Below the pieces are notes generated by a model. That model worked only from the letters and a program-made list of their open reading frames with translations, made no database searches and was not told where the DNA came from. This document shows, piece by piece, positions 1-7,975 of a stretch of 64,000 nucleotides of DNA; within the stretch, counting starts at the first letter, position 1; the number at the start of each line of letters is the position of its first letter. The DNA lies in NCBI GenBank assembly GCA_041738345.1, contig JBGSPX010000020.1, positions 1 through 64,000 of the forward strand, read 5' to 3'. A program made the position numbers and the translations under genes. Source of the DNA: Proteocatella sp041738345 (GTDB lineage: Bacteria; Bacillota; Clostridia; Peptostreptococcales; Filifactoraceae).

Positions 1-47
1 TTGACATCTTATCAAAGGATGATATTGACATGTTTAAAAATATCTAA
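1..47 (+). CDS. C-terminal end of an unidentified gene (partial)
   Basis: Reading from base 3, an open frame ends at TAA 45-47 and gives a polar tail (D-I-L-S-K-D-D-I-D-M-F-K-N-I). This looks like the last helix of a real protein, for example a MarR-type regulator, but the family cannot be established from 14 residues. A short hairpin follows at 65-87. Confidence 0.3.
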   Translation, partial: DILSKDDIDMFKNI

Positions 48-64
48 TATATTCTAAATAGTTA

Positions 65-87
65 GAGACAGCTCTTCGAGCTGCCTC
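65..87 (+). terminator. Hairpin after the upstream partial gene
   Basis: Ten-base arms (65-74 and 78-87) with one mismatch and a 3-nt loop. It lacks a good T run afterwards, so it may be a weak terminator or only an mRNA-end structure. Confidence 0.3.
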
Positions 88-141
88 ACATTTAAAATCT
101 TATCATAGAAAGCCTATTTACAGACTTTTTTTCACACACTC

Positions 142-167
142 AAAAAGTGGGATTTACCCACTTTTTT
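142..167. terminator. Bidirectional terminator
   Basis: Perfect 10-bp arms AAAAAGTGGG (142-151) and CCCACTTTTT (157-166) around a 5-nt loop, with a T run on each strand. It lies just past the stop of the minus-strand lipoprotein gene and can also stop transcription entering from the left. Confidence 0.7.
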
Positions 168-175
168 AACGCCTA

Positions 176-862
176 TTATTTAAAAGTTATATCTTTCCAA
201 ATACTCTTATCTCCGTTTATAAGAAGATCTGCAGTTTCTTTTAACTCAGTAGGGTCTCCATCATATGCAATAGAACGACCATATACGTTAGATGCAAGAT
301 ATTCATCCCACGAATTAAATTCAGCTTTAGCTAATTCTCTAGCTTTTTGTATATAACCCCAAGCTTCTTCTTCAGTTATATATCCAGCACTATAACTCCA
401 TCTTGCAAGGTTAACAAGTCTATCATAGTCCCACGCACCAATTGTATTAACGTTTTTTAATGTATCTTCAGAAATGCCTATTTCTGTAAGCATTTTATTG
501 CAATCATCATAAAGTTTTTTTACATCATCCATATCTTCATATTGAGCTTCTTCGCCTTTTTTTAATACAGTAAGAAACTCATTTCCATCAATTCTATGGC
601 CTTCATTAGATAACCAATCTAAAGTTTCTTTTGCAGTAGCAGCATCAGTTACATCCCAATATTCTTTAAGCATAGATTCTACATCAGGATAATCTCCATC
701 AAGCTCAGAGAAAGAATCACCATTTCTAGAACCAAGAATTCCGCCATAAAGTAGCATATTTTGCTGATCTTCAGTTAAAGAGCTTTTTGAACCACATCCT
801 GATAGTAGTAAAGTAGATATGGTTAAACTAAGTAATAATATTACAGAACATATTTTTTTCAT
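176..862 (-). CDS. DUF1266-family lipoprotein
   Basis: A 228-residue protein starting with a lipoprotein signal: basic MKK, a hydrophobic stretch and lipobox L-S-G-C (Cys22), so it should be anchored on the outer face of the membrane. The mature part has the DUF1266 pattern: a W-D-Y-x-R segment near residue 145, then G-Y-I-T-E-E-E-A-W, then F-x-S-W-D-E-Y. That family is of unknown function. The ribosome site AAGGAG sits 8-10 nt before the ATG. The gene stands alone between the 142-167 terminator and a divergent nitroreductase. The lipobox and DUF1266 pattern are visible; no role can be inferred. Confidence 0.75.
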   Translation of the reverse strand: MKKICSVILLLSLTISTLLLSGCGSKSSLTEDQQNMLLYGGILGSRNGDSFSELDGDYPDVESMLKEYWDVTDAATAKETLDWLSNEGHRIDGNEFLTVLKKGEEAQYEDMDDVKKLYDDCNKMLTEIGISEDTLKNVNTIGAWDYDRLVNLARWSYSAGYITEEEAWGYIQKARELAKAEFNSWDEYLASNVYGRSIAYDGDPTELKETADLLINGDKSIWKDITFK

Positions 863-1086
863 ATTAAAATTCTCCTTTGTTATGTCTTGATATTAAATTG
901 TAAGCGCGCAATATTAATTTAATAATCCTTTAATAGTTTATCATAGTAAGATAATATTGTAAATGAAAAATTTAATAGATTAATATGAAATTTAAAGTTT
1001 ATGATAGCACAAATTAAGATTAAGTAATATAATTAAAAATATATGTAAATATTAAACTTGGAACTTAATAAGATTAGGAGGACGAT

Positions 1087-1629
1087 ATGGAATTTTCAGA
1101 AGTGGTAAAGGGGAGACGAAGTATTAGAAAGTTTATAAACAAAAAGATAGAACGTGAAAAAATTGAAAAGATAATAAGGATGGCATCTTATTCACCATCT
1201 TGGAAGAACACACAAATTTCAAGATATACAGTTATAGAAGATAGAAAATATATTAACGAAATAGCGCAGAATTGTGTTTTAGATTTTGAATTTAATAGAA
1301 ATGTTATAAAAAATGCACCTATGATAATTGTTATAAGTATAATTACACAGCGCTCAGGGTATGAAAAAGATGGAAGTTATTCTACGAGTAAGGGGGATGG
1401 ATGGGAAATGTTTGATGCTGGAATTGCAGCTCAAACGTTTTGTCTTTCAGCATACAATGAAGGTTTAGGAAGTGTTGTGATGGGGATATTTGATGAAGAA
1501 AAATTACGTGAAGTTTTAAATCTTCCTGAAAATCAAAAAGTAGCAGCAATTTTAGCTTTAGGATATTCAGATGAAAATCCTATTATGCCAAGAAGAAAAG
1601 ATGTAGATGAACTAGTTACTTATATATAA
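1087..1629 (+). CDS. Nitroreductase-family flavoprotein
   Basis: This 180-residue protein is the usual size of small FMN-dependent nitroreductases. The N-terminal R-R-S-I-R-K-F motif binds the FMN phosphate; S-P-S-W-K-N-T-Q is the conserved loop after helix 2, and G-L-G-S-V-V-M-G near residue 127 is the second FMN contact. The family reduces nitro groups, quinones or enones with NAD(P)H in the cytoplasm; the substrate cannot be read from sequence. AGGAGG precedes the ATG. It is a single-gene unit closed by the inverted repeat at 1641-1683. Confidence 0.85.
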   Translation: MEFSEVVKGRRSIRKFINKKIEREKIEKIIRMASYSPSWKNTQISRYTVIEDRKYINEIAQNCVLDFEFNRNVIKNAPMIIVISIITQRSGYEKDGSYSTSKGDGWEMFDAGIAAQTFCLSAYNEGLGSVVMGIFDEEKLREVLNLPENQKVAAILALGYSDENPIMPRRKDVDELVTYI

Positions 1630-1640
1630 GCAAGTTTTAA

Positions 1641-1683
1641 ACTAAAAAAGATGACAGCAAACAAGCATGTCATCTTTTTTAGT
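1641..1683. terminator. Bidirectional terminator between nitroreductase and brnQ
   Basis: Perfect 16-bp arms (1641-1656 and 1668-1683) with A/T runs at both ends. It serves both converging genes; the brnQ stop codon starts 5 nt further on. Confidence 0.85.
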
Positions 1684-1687
1684 TTAA

Positions 1688-3001
1688 TTAAGCTATATTA
1701 GCTTCCATATCATTATCTGTTATTATAATATTTTTATTTTGAGGAATAAAGTTAGCTATTAACATTCCAACGCAAGCAGGAATAATCCAACCAAAGCCTA
1801 CTTTTGCAAACGGAACTGTATTTATAATTAAATCTAGAACAGCAGATTTTATTCCTAATGAAATTAAACCATCGATAAGGCTCATAGAAAAGGCTCCAAT
1901 TACTCCACCGATATATATATTTTTGTTTTTAACAAATTCATCAAATATATTTAGTATTATAAGCACAATACTTACTGGATAAACAACTGCTAATATAGGC
2001 TCTGCGACTTTTATTATAGAAGCTACACCTAAATTAGATATAAATGCACTTATAGCAACACTTACAGTTATAATGATGTTATAAGAAATTTTTTGTTTGA
2101 AAAAGTCGTAAAAGAATTCACCAGCAATGGCAGTAAATCCAATGGCAGTTGTAAGACATGCAAGCGAAACAACGATGCTTAATGGAAGTGCGGAACCTAA
2201 AAGATTTTGTGTAAGTCCTAAAATAAGTCCAATTCTATCAATATCTGATGGGAACGCATCACCACTAAGTGCACCTATGCACATTAATCCACCATATATT
2301 AGTGCTAAACCTAAAGCCGCAATTAAACCAGCTTTAGTTCCTATAGCAATTCGTTCTTTTTCATCATGATAACCTTTTTTTATAAGGGCATTCAAAGCAA
2401 GACATCCTACGAGCATTGAACCTAAAGCATCCATTGTTTGATATCCACCTAGAAATCCAGTTGAAAAAGCAGGAATATCTCCAACTAACAAAGGTTTTCC
2501 TAATGGGGACAAAATACCTTTTACAATTATAAAGGCCATAGTAGCTAAAAGTACAGGCGTAAGAACTTTTCCAACAACATCTATAATACCAGAAGGTCTT
2601 ATTAAAAATAACCAAGTTATTATAAAAAATATAATTGATGCAATTAGAGGATTAGCACCAGCGAAAAGCGGTTTAACAGCCATTTCAAATGTTGTAGCAC
2701 CAGTTCTTGGGACAATAAGTAATGGGCCCATTATTAAAACAATAGTAATTCCTAAAATTTTTCCGAAATTTTTTCCTATGTATTTAGTCATATGGTAGAT
2801 ATCTCCACCAGATTTTGCAACTGCGATAACTCCTAAAACTGGAAGACCAGCACCTGTTATTAAAAATCCAAGGGTTGTAAAAAACCACTTTGTTCCACTT
2901 TCAAATCCAAGGAGCGGGGGGAATATAAGGTTACCTGCTCCAAAAAATGTTGCGAACAAGGCTAAACCAACAACTAAAGTATCTTTTGATTTTTGTGACA
3001 T
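1688..3001 (-). CDS. brnQ: Branched-chain amino acid:cation symporter BrnQ
   Basis: A 437-residue polytopic membrane protein with about 12 hydrophobic segments. The N-terminal family signature is F-F-G-A-G-N-L-I-F-P-P, followed by V-P-R-T-G-A-T-T-F-E-M-A. BrnQ (LIVCS family) imports Leu, Ile and Val with Na+ or H+, fitting an amino-acid-fermenting anaerobe. GAGAGGTAG precedes the ATG. It is monocistronic. A/T-rich CodY-like sequence lies upstream (minus strand, about 3030-3045), but with too few matches to call an operator. Confidence 0.9.
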   Translation of the reverse strand: MSQKSKDTLVVGLALFATFFGAGNLIFPPLLGFESGTKWFFTTLGFLITGAGLPVLGVIAVAKSGGDIYHMTKYIGKNFGKILGITIVLIMGPLLIVPRTGATTFEMAVKPLFAGANPLIASIIFFIITWLFLIRPSGIIDVVGKVLTPVLLATMAFIIVKGILSPLGKPLLVGDIPAFSTGFLGGYQTMDALGSMLVGCLALNALIKKGYHDEKERIAIGTKAGLIAALGLALIYGGLMCIGALSGDAFPSDIDRIGLILGLTQNLLGSALPLSIVVSLACLTTAIGFTAIAGEFFYDFFKQKISYNIIITVSVAISAFISNLGVASIIKVAEPILAVVYPVSIVLIILNIFDEFVKNKNIYIGGVIGAFSMSLIDGLISLGIKSAVLDLIINTVPFAKVGFGWIIPACVGMLIANFIPQNKNIIITDNDMEANIA

Positions 3002-3468
3002 AAACTACCTCTCTTTTTGAAATTCATAAATAAATTCAAATAATTTAAATTTTTGCATGTAATTTAAATTTTGTTTTTTTTAATAATATCCTATTTTGAT
3101 TATTTTTGCAAGTAAAAAAATGGAAATTGTTTTCATTTTACAGAATATAGTATAAATTTGTTAAAATTATACTTTAATGAATTTATAGGTTATAAAAAAA
3201 TATATATAGTTAAAAATAAATATGTAATCCTTGAAAATGAAAGGGTTTGGGTAGTATGTAATTGATTTGTTACAAATTTTTAATTTTTATATACAGTTAA
3301 TTATTGATTATTAATTAAATAATACGTGGAAAAATGTTTCATAATTAACGATGTTAAATTGCTTAAAATTTCATTAAAAAATCTATTAAACTTGAAAACG
3401 ATTTACATATAAATTTTTAGGGTATAAGATACTATAAATTATTAATAAAGGGAGGAATGAATAATTTT
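3002..3468. other. Divergent intergenic region, no gene seen
   Basis: About 465 bases of very A/T-rich DNA between brnQ and the sensor kinase. Neither strand holds a credible ORF, T-box or tRNA. It must contain the promoters of both genes, but no -35/-10 pair with 16-18 nt spacing stands out. Confidence 0.5.
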
Positions 3469-5391
3469 ATGAAAAAAAGAAAAAAAATAGCAAATCGATT
3501 ATCGCTTTATGTTCTATCCTCTGTAATAATTACTTTTTTGATAATTTTAACTATTGCAGTTTTTAATATGAATAGAATTATAGAATCAAGAATTGAAAAT
3601 GAAGTTTTTGTAAAAACTGAATCTGCAACTCAATCAATTTGGAATATTTTTGAAAATGCGATTATAATAACAGAGCAGATGAGTTTTAATAATGAGATAC
3701 AAACATACTTAAAAACCACAAAAAAATATGAAGATATAATCTCAAATCCGTTATATCCAAATGTATTTAAGACGCTTGTAGATATTCAAAAAAGTTATAG
3801 ACTTAATTTTTTGGCATGGGTTGCTAATGAAGAAGCTAACTTTTATTTAGATAGTGAAGGCACAATTCCAGATAAAAGTTATGATGTGAAAAAGCGTCCA
3901 TGGTATTATGTTGCAATTTCTAGTGAAAAAGTAGCATTTACAGAACCTTATGTTGAGTGGGGGACGAAAAGTCTTGTAATATCAGCGATAAAAGCACTTA
4001 GAGATAATGATAAGATTTATGGATTTGTAGTTGTAGATATGAAACTAGACTCTCTTCCTGAAATTTTTGAAAAAGTGGATATAGGTAAAAAAGGGAAGAT
4101 GTATTTGATTGATAATGAAGGAAATTATCTTTATTCAAAAGATAAAGGAATTAGTAAAGAAGAAAATATATTTAATAAAGCAGATCCTATTTCGATATAT
4201 GCGAAGGATATAATGATAGAAAAACGAGGATTTAAAGAGGTTGATATAAATGGAGAAAAGTGGTATCTTTCATACAGGCCAGCAACAGAAGATGGTTGGA
4301 TTATGATATCACTTATAAATAAAGATGAAACGCAAAATGAACTTGTGATGTTTACTATGCAACTTATTGTAGTGTTCATAATAGCCATTTTGGCACTTTT
4401 AGCAGTTATTTTTTACACCATAAAAAGTATAACTCTTCCAATTAGAATTATAACAGATTATGGGAATGAAATAGCAAATGGTAATCTGGATATAGATTTA
4501 CCTATGATATATTCAAATAGGAAAGATGAAATGGGAGAGCTTTCTAGAGCTTTTATAACAATAACTGAAGTTTTTAGAACTCAAAATGAAATGCTTATTT
4601 ATAACTTAGATGAAAAGAATGAAGAGATTAAACTGCAATATGATTATATTTTGGAAACAGAGAAGTTGACATCACTTGGAAATTTAGTAGCAGGAGTTTC
4701 TCACGAGGTAAATACTCCTCTTGGAGTTAGTCTGGCTTCGGCAACTTATCTTGATGATATAAATAAAAAAATGAGAGAATCTCTTGAAAGTGGAAGTTTA
4801 TCAAAAAATGGACTTATAAAGTTCATTGAAGACATTGATGAATCAATATTATTGATATTAAATAATTTAGAGAGAGCTTCTGAATTAATAAAAAATTTCA
4901 AAAAAATAGCAGTTGACCAGACTAATGAAATAAAATCTGAATTTAATTTATCAGAGCTTATAAATTCAATTATTATAAGTTTAAAACATGAATATAAACA
5001 TAAAAATATTGAAATACAAAACTTATGTGATGAAAATATAATATTAGATAGTTATTCAGGACCATTAACTCAAGTTTTTACGAATTTGATAATAAATTCG
5101 CTGAGGCATGGATTTTCAACTATAACTTCTGGAAATATAATAATAGAAGCTAAAATTGAAGATAATATGGTAAATATACTATATAAAGATAATGGGATAG
5201 GAATAAAGTCGGAACTTTTAAATAAGATATTTGAACCATTTTTTACAACAAATCGAGAAGGTGGAAATAGTGGTCTAGGAATGTTTATAAGTAAAAATAT
5301 TGTGGAACAGACTCTTGGAGGAAGTTTGCAATGTGAAAGTGATTATGGAAAGGGAGTAAGGTTTATTATTCAAATACCCCAAAAAATTTGA
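3469..5391 (+). CDS. Membrane sensor histidine kinase (Cache-HAMP-HisKA-HATPase), orphan
   Basis: The order is: first membrane helix (about 14-36), an extracellular Cache-like sensor (about 40-290, with R-P-W-Y-Y and G-F-V-V-V-D patterns), second helix (about 300-320), HAMP, then the kinase core. The phospho-acceptor is H412 in G-V-S-H-E-V-N-T-P-L-G. The N box is T-N-L-I-I-N-S, G1 is D-N-G-I-G-I, then E-P-F-F-T-T and the S-G-L-G lid. An ATG lies 12 bases further upstream but abuts GGAGGA with no spacing, so 3469 (640 aa) is preferred. No response regulator is nearby; a pentapeptide-repeat gene follows 23 bp downstream, probably co-transcribed. The signal sensed is unknown. Confidence 0.88.
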   Translation: MKKRKKIANRLSLYVLSSVIITFLIILTIAVFNMNRIIESRIENEVFVKTESATQSIWNIFENAIIITEQMSFNNEIQTYLKTTKKYEDIISNPLYPNVFKTLVDIQKSYRLNFLAWVANEEANFYLDSEGTIPDKSYDVKKRPWYYVAISSEKVAFTEPYVEWGTKSLVISAIKALRDNDKIYGFVVVDMKLDSLPEIFEKVDIGKKGKMYLIDNEGNYLYSKDKGISKEENIFNKADPISIYAKDIMIEKRGFKEVDINGEKWYLSYRPATEDGWIMISLINKDETQNELVMFTMQLIVVFIIAILALLAVIFYTIKSITLPIRIITDYGNEIANGNLDIDLPMIYSNRKDEMGELSRAFITITEVFRTQNEMLIYNLDEKNEEIKLQYDYILETEKLTSLGNLVAGVSHEVNTPLGVSLASATYLDDINKKMRESLESGSLSKNGLIKFIEDIDESILLILNNLERASELIKNFKKIAVDQTNEIKSEFNLSELINSIIISLKHEYKHKNIEIQNLCDENIILDSYSGPLTQVFTNLIINSLRHGFSTITSGNIIIEAKIEDNMVNILYKDNGIGIKSELLNKIFEPFFTTNREGGNSGLGMFISKNIVEQTLGGSLQCESDYGKGVRFIIQIPQKI

Positions 5392-5414
5392 TTATAAATT
5401 GAACGGAGGCGACC

Positions 5415-6113
5415 ATGATTAATATAGTAAAGGTACCAAAGTCCAAAAAGCAAAATACAGATGACAAGAGAAAACAAAACTTAGGCCTAAAATACAATTA
5501 TGCAGAAAAACGAAGTAAAGATTTTATGTACAAAAATTTAGAGAATAGTAATTGTAATAATTGTGATTTTGGGTATTCTAACTTTGATTATGTAAGTTTT
5601 AGAGGTGCTAATTTTAAAGCTTCAAATTTTGAAGGATGCAGTTTTAAGTTTGCAGAATTTATAAATACGAATCTTAAAAATAGTAGTTTAAAGGGAGCTA
5701 TTTTAAAAAATGCAGTATTTAACGCAGCTAAATTAGACGGAGTAAGTTTTAAAGGGGCAATTTTTGAAAATACTATATTTTTAGATACAGATATATCTAA
5801 AGCAAAAAATATAACTAGTGACACAGAAGGAATAATATTTTTGAAAAATATGCCCCAAGTTGAAATAAGTGAAGAACTTACGATAGCTATAATCAATTCT
5901 ATGAGTAATAAATATATTAAAGACTCTAAAATTTTTGATACTAGTGATGGCGGGATAAATCTATTAAACGTGAAATTACTACTTGATAGTTTTGAAGAAG
6001 AGCATATAATACAAATATTAAATTACATGACAAAAAATCTTGATAAAGAATTTTATACTTTGAGCTATATAATAAAATATATGAAGGAACAAAAAATGCC
6101 TGATATTTATTGA
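5415..6113 (+). CDS. Pentapeptide-repeat protein
   Basis: Residues about 35-130 hold some 18 to 20 A(N/D)-L/F-x-x pentapeptides, for example G-A-N-F-K, A-S-N-F-E, T-N-L-K-N and G-A-I-L-K, predicted to form a right-handed quadrilateral beta helix. The C-terminal 100 residues are helical and not recognised. There is no signal peptide or membrane helix. It follows the histidine kinase with a GGAGGCGA site, so a role in that signalling pathway is a reasonable inference. Its 3' end overlaps the convergent SixA-CHAD gene by 7 bp, and the shared terminator lies inside both coding ends. Some pentapeptide proteins mimic DNA and protect gyrase; nothing here shows that. Confidence 0.75.
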   Translation: MINIVKVPKSKKQNTDDKRKQNLGLKYNYAEKRSKDFMYKNLENSNCNNCDFGYSNFDYVSFRGANFKASNFEGCSFKFAEFINTNLKNSSLKGAILKNAVFNAAKLDGVSFKGAIFENTIFLDTDISKAKNITSDTEGIIFLKNMPQVEISEELTIAIINSMSNKYIKDSKIFDTSDGGINLLNVKLLLDSFEEEHIIQILNYMTKNLDKEFYTLSYIIKYMKEQKMPDIY

Positions 6114-6126
6114 CCAGGCATTTTTT
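6091..6126. terminator. Bidirectional terminator inside two overlapping gene ends
   Basis: Perfect 12-bp arms (6091-6102 and 6115-6126) flanked by A and T runs. The stem encodes the last residues of the pentapeptide protein on one strand and of the SixA-CHAD protein on the other. Confidence 0.85.
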
Positions 6127-7465
6127 TATTCTTTATTTTTCTAATTTGTTTTAGTGAATTTTTTTTTATTTTTTCATGTATATAATTATACTCTGAGTCT
6201 ATATAATCGAAATTTGATAAATCTTGTTTAATGCTTAATTTATATAGAATATCTAGAATTTTAGCCGTATTGTAAAAATCATTTAATTTACCCAATTGCT
6301 TTACAAATTTATTTATATCATCTTTAATCAAAATAGTTTTGTTTTTTACGGCATCTGGGAAAATTTCAATCATATTTTTTATTTTTTTACCCATAATTCT
6401 TATAGAATGAAGTTTTTGATAATCTTCCGTACAAATTTGTTTTTTATTTTTGTGGATTAAAATAAGTAAATCTTGGATATAAGCATCCACGTGTTTTATT
6501 TTATCATCACTGTTTGTCCATATTAATTCAGAAAATATTTGGTCTAAATCATAAAATGTATTTGAACTTATTTTATAAAGCAGTTCAGTTTCATGGTCTT
6601 TTCTTTGAGAAGTAGCCATTGTTTTAAAATGATTATAACTATCAAATTTAGATAAATAATTTATAAACTGATCCAAATCTCTTATTATAGATAGTTCAGT
6701 ATTGATACTTCTTATTTTTTTAGATACAGTTTTGAAAGAATCTTCGTTTAAATCTAATTTTACAAAGTCTAAAAGTGTTAGTAATTGTCTTATATATATC
6801 CTCATCTGATGTATTATTTCTTGGTCATTAGAACTAGTTTTAAACTTTTCACATTCTGAATAAAAATCATTTATAATTTCATCTATTTCAAATTTTACAT
6901 CAGAAATATCTATTCCTAGAAAGGTGATATTATTAGATTCTAGATTTATAATTTTTGATTCAGTCGAAGTATTTTCATAAATTTTTTTTACACAATCACC
7001 ACTTATGAAATATTTAAGATGTCCAGATGCTAGATTATCATTTAACTTTAGACAAGCTATACTTCCTTTTCTAAATTCAAATTCAAACTTACATAAGTTA
7101 TATGTTAGAAAAAATACATTGGGATTATGTCCCACAAGTATAATACAATCATCTTCGTTAGAATCTAATAAAATTTTAGGAAGCATTGAATAATAGTCAC
7201 CATGATATAAATTGTCATCAAGGATTACCTTAGATATGTTTAAAATTTTTGCTATTATTTCAGCAGTTTGAGCAGTTCTGATGCTAGAACTTGAAAAAAT
7301 CTTTATATTTTTATACTTTTGAGCATCAATCAATGGTTTTAATATATAAGCTATATTTTGGATATTTCTTATACCGTCTTGTGTTAAATTCCGATGAAAA
7401 TCACTATTATTAAGGCTATTTTCTATATTTTCTGCTTTGCCATGTCTCATTATTATTAAATCCAA
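6107..7465 (-). CDS. SixA-type histidine phosphatase fused to a CHAD domain
   Basis: Residues 1-150 are a histidine phosphatase: the R-H-G catalytic motif at the N-terminus, S-S-S-I-R-T-A-Q-T-A-E-I as second motif and V-G-H-N-P as the distal catalytic histidine, as in SixA. Residues about 190-450 have the alpha-helical CHAD pattern (Q-M-R-I-Y-I-R-Q-L, I-R-D-L-D-Q-F, L-H-S-I-R-I-M-G-K-K-I-K), a domain known to bind polyphosphate. The longest frame starts at an ATG at 7480, but that ATG merges with a perfect Shine-Dalgarno (GGAGGTGA, 7478-7471). TTG 7465, 5 nt downstream, is the likely start (452 aa). A polyphosphate-linked phosphatase is inferred. Confidence 0.82.
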   Translation of the reverse strand: MDLIIMRHGKAENIENSLNNSDFHRNLTQDGIRNIQNIAYILKPLIDAQKYKNIKIFSSSSIRTAQTAEIIAKILNISKVILDDNLYHGDYYSMLPKILLDSNEDDCIILVGHNPNVFFLTYNLCKFEFEFRKGSIACLKLNDNLASGHLKYFISGDCVKKIYENTSTESKIINLESNNITFLGIDISDVKFEIDEIINDFYSECEKFKTSSNDQEIIHQMRIYIRQLLTLLDFVKLDLNEDSFKTVSKKIRSINTELSIIRDLDQFINYLSKFDSYNHFKTMATSQRKDHETELLYKISSNTFYDLDQIFSELIWTNSDDKIKHVDAYIQDLLILIHKNKKQICTEDYQKLHSIRIMGKKIKNMIEIFPDAVKNKTILIKDDINKFVKQLGKLNDFYNTAKILDILYKLSIKQDLSNFDYIDSEYNYIHEKIKKNSLKQIRKIKNKKMPGQ

Positions 7466-7590
7466 ATAAGTCACCTCCATTATTTTTAAAAACCTTATGT
7501 TTATTTATATCCATTATAGAAATAAATAAACATGTAAGCAGTTAATATAATTGATAGATATTAATAATTTTATATGATTTTAAAAAACTA

Positions 7591-7639
7591 TTGACAACGA
7601 TAACGTTATAACGTAATATTACGTTATAATGTTATCGTT
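7591..7639 (+). promoter_or_regulatory. Promoter overlapped by a 44-bp palindromic operator (ArsR site)
   Basis: TTGACA (7591-7596), 17 nt, TAATAT (7614-7619) forms a promoter. A 44-bp inverted repeat with one mismatch per arm (7596-7639, axis between 7617 and 7618) covers the spacer, the -10 and the start point. The downstream gene is an ArsR repressor, so this is most likely its own operator. Confidence 0.8.
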
Positions 7640-7668
7640 TTTATAATTATGATTTGGAGATATAAAAT

Positions 7669-7953
7669 ATGGATATGAATTATAGAGAACTAGAAGAAAT
7701 ATCAGAGATTCTAAAAGCATTAGCCCATCCAGTTAGGCTTTGTATAGCAAAAGGACTTTTAGAAAACGGTCAATGTAATGTTTCGCATATGCAGAGCTGT
7801 CTGGAAATGCCTCAATCTACAGTTTCACAACACATTCAGAAGCTTAAGTCAGCAGGAATAATTGATGGATATAGAAATGGACTAGAAATAAATTACAGCA
7901 TAAAAGATGAACGAATAAAAAAAATAATAGCTTCAATAATAAATGCAATTTAA
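7669..7953 (+). CDS. ArsR/SmtB-family repressor, likely sulfur-responsive
   Basis: A 94-residue winged-helix protein with the family pattern L-K-A-L-A-H-P-V-R-L (residues 15-24) and recognition helix S-T-V-S-Q-H-I-Q-K-L. The classical metal motif ELCVCDL is absent. Instead there are three cysteines, C25, C36 and C44, one near helix 2 and two around helix 3. With the persulfide-handling enzyme 22 bp downstream, the likely signal is sulfane sulfur or disulfide stress, as for persulfide-sensing ArsR proteins; this is inference. GGAGA precedes the ATG. Autoregulation through the 44-bp palindrome is expected. Confidence 0.85.
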   Translation: MDMNYRELEEISEILKALAHPVRLCIAKGLLENGQCNVSHMQSCLEMPQSTVSQHIQKLKSAGIIDGYRNGLEINYSIKDERIKKIIASIINAI

Positions 7954-7975
7954 TTATAATTTAGGAGGATATATC

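Noticed and set aside
3030..3050. CodY-like box upstream of brnQ.
   Set aside because: About 10 of 15 positions match in a region that is nearly all A and T, which is not above background.
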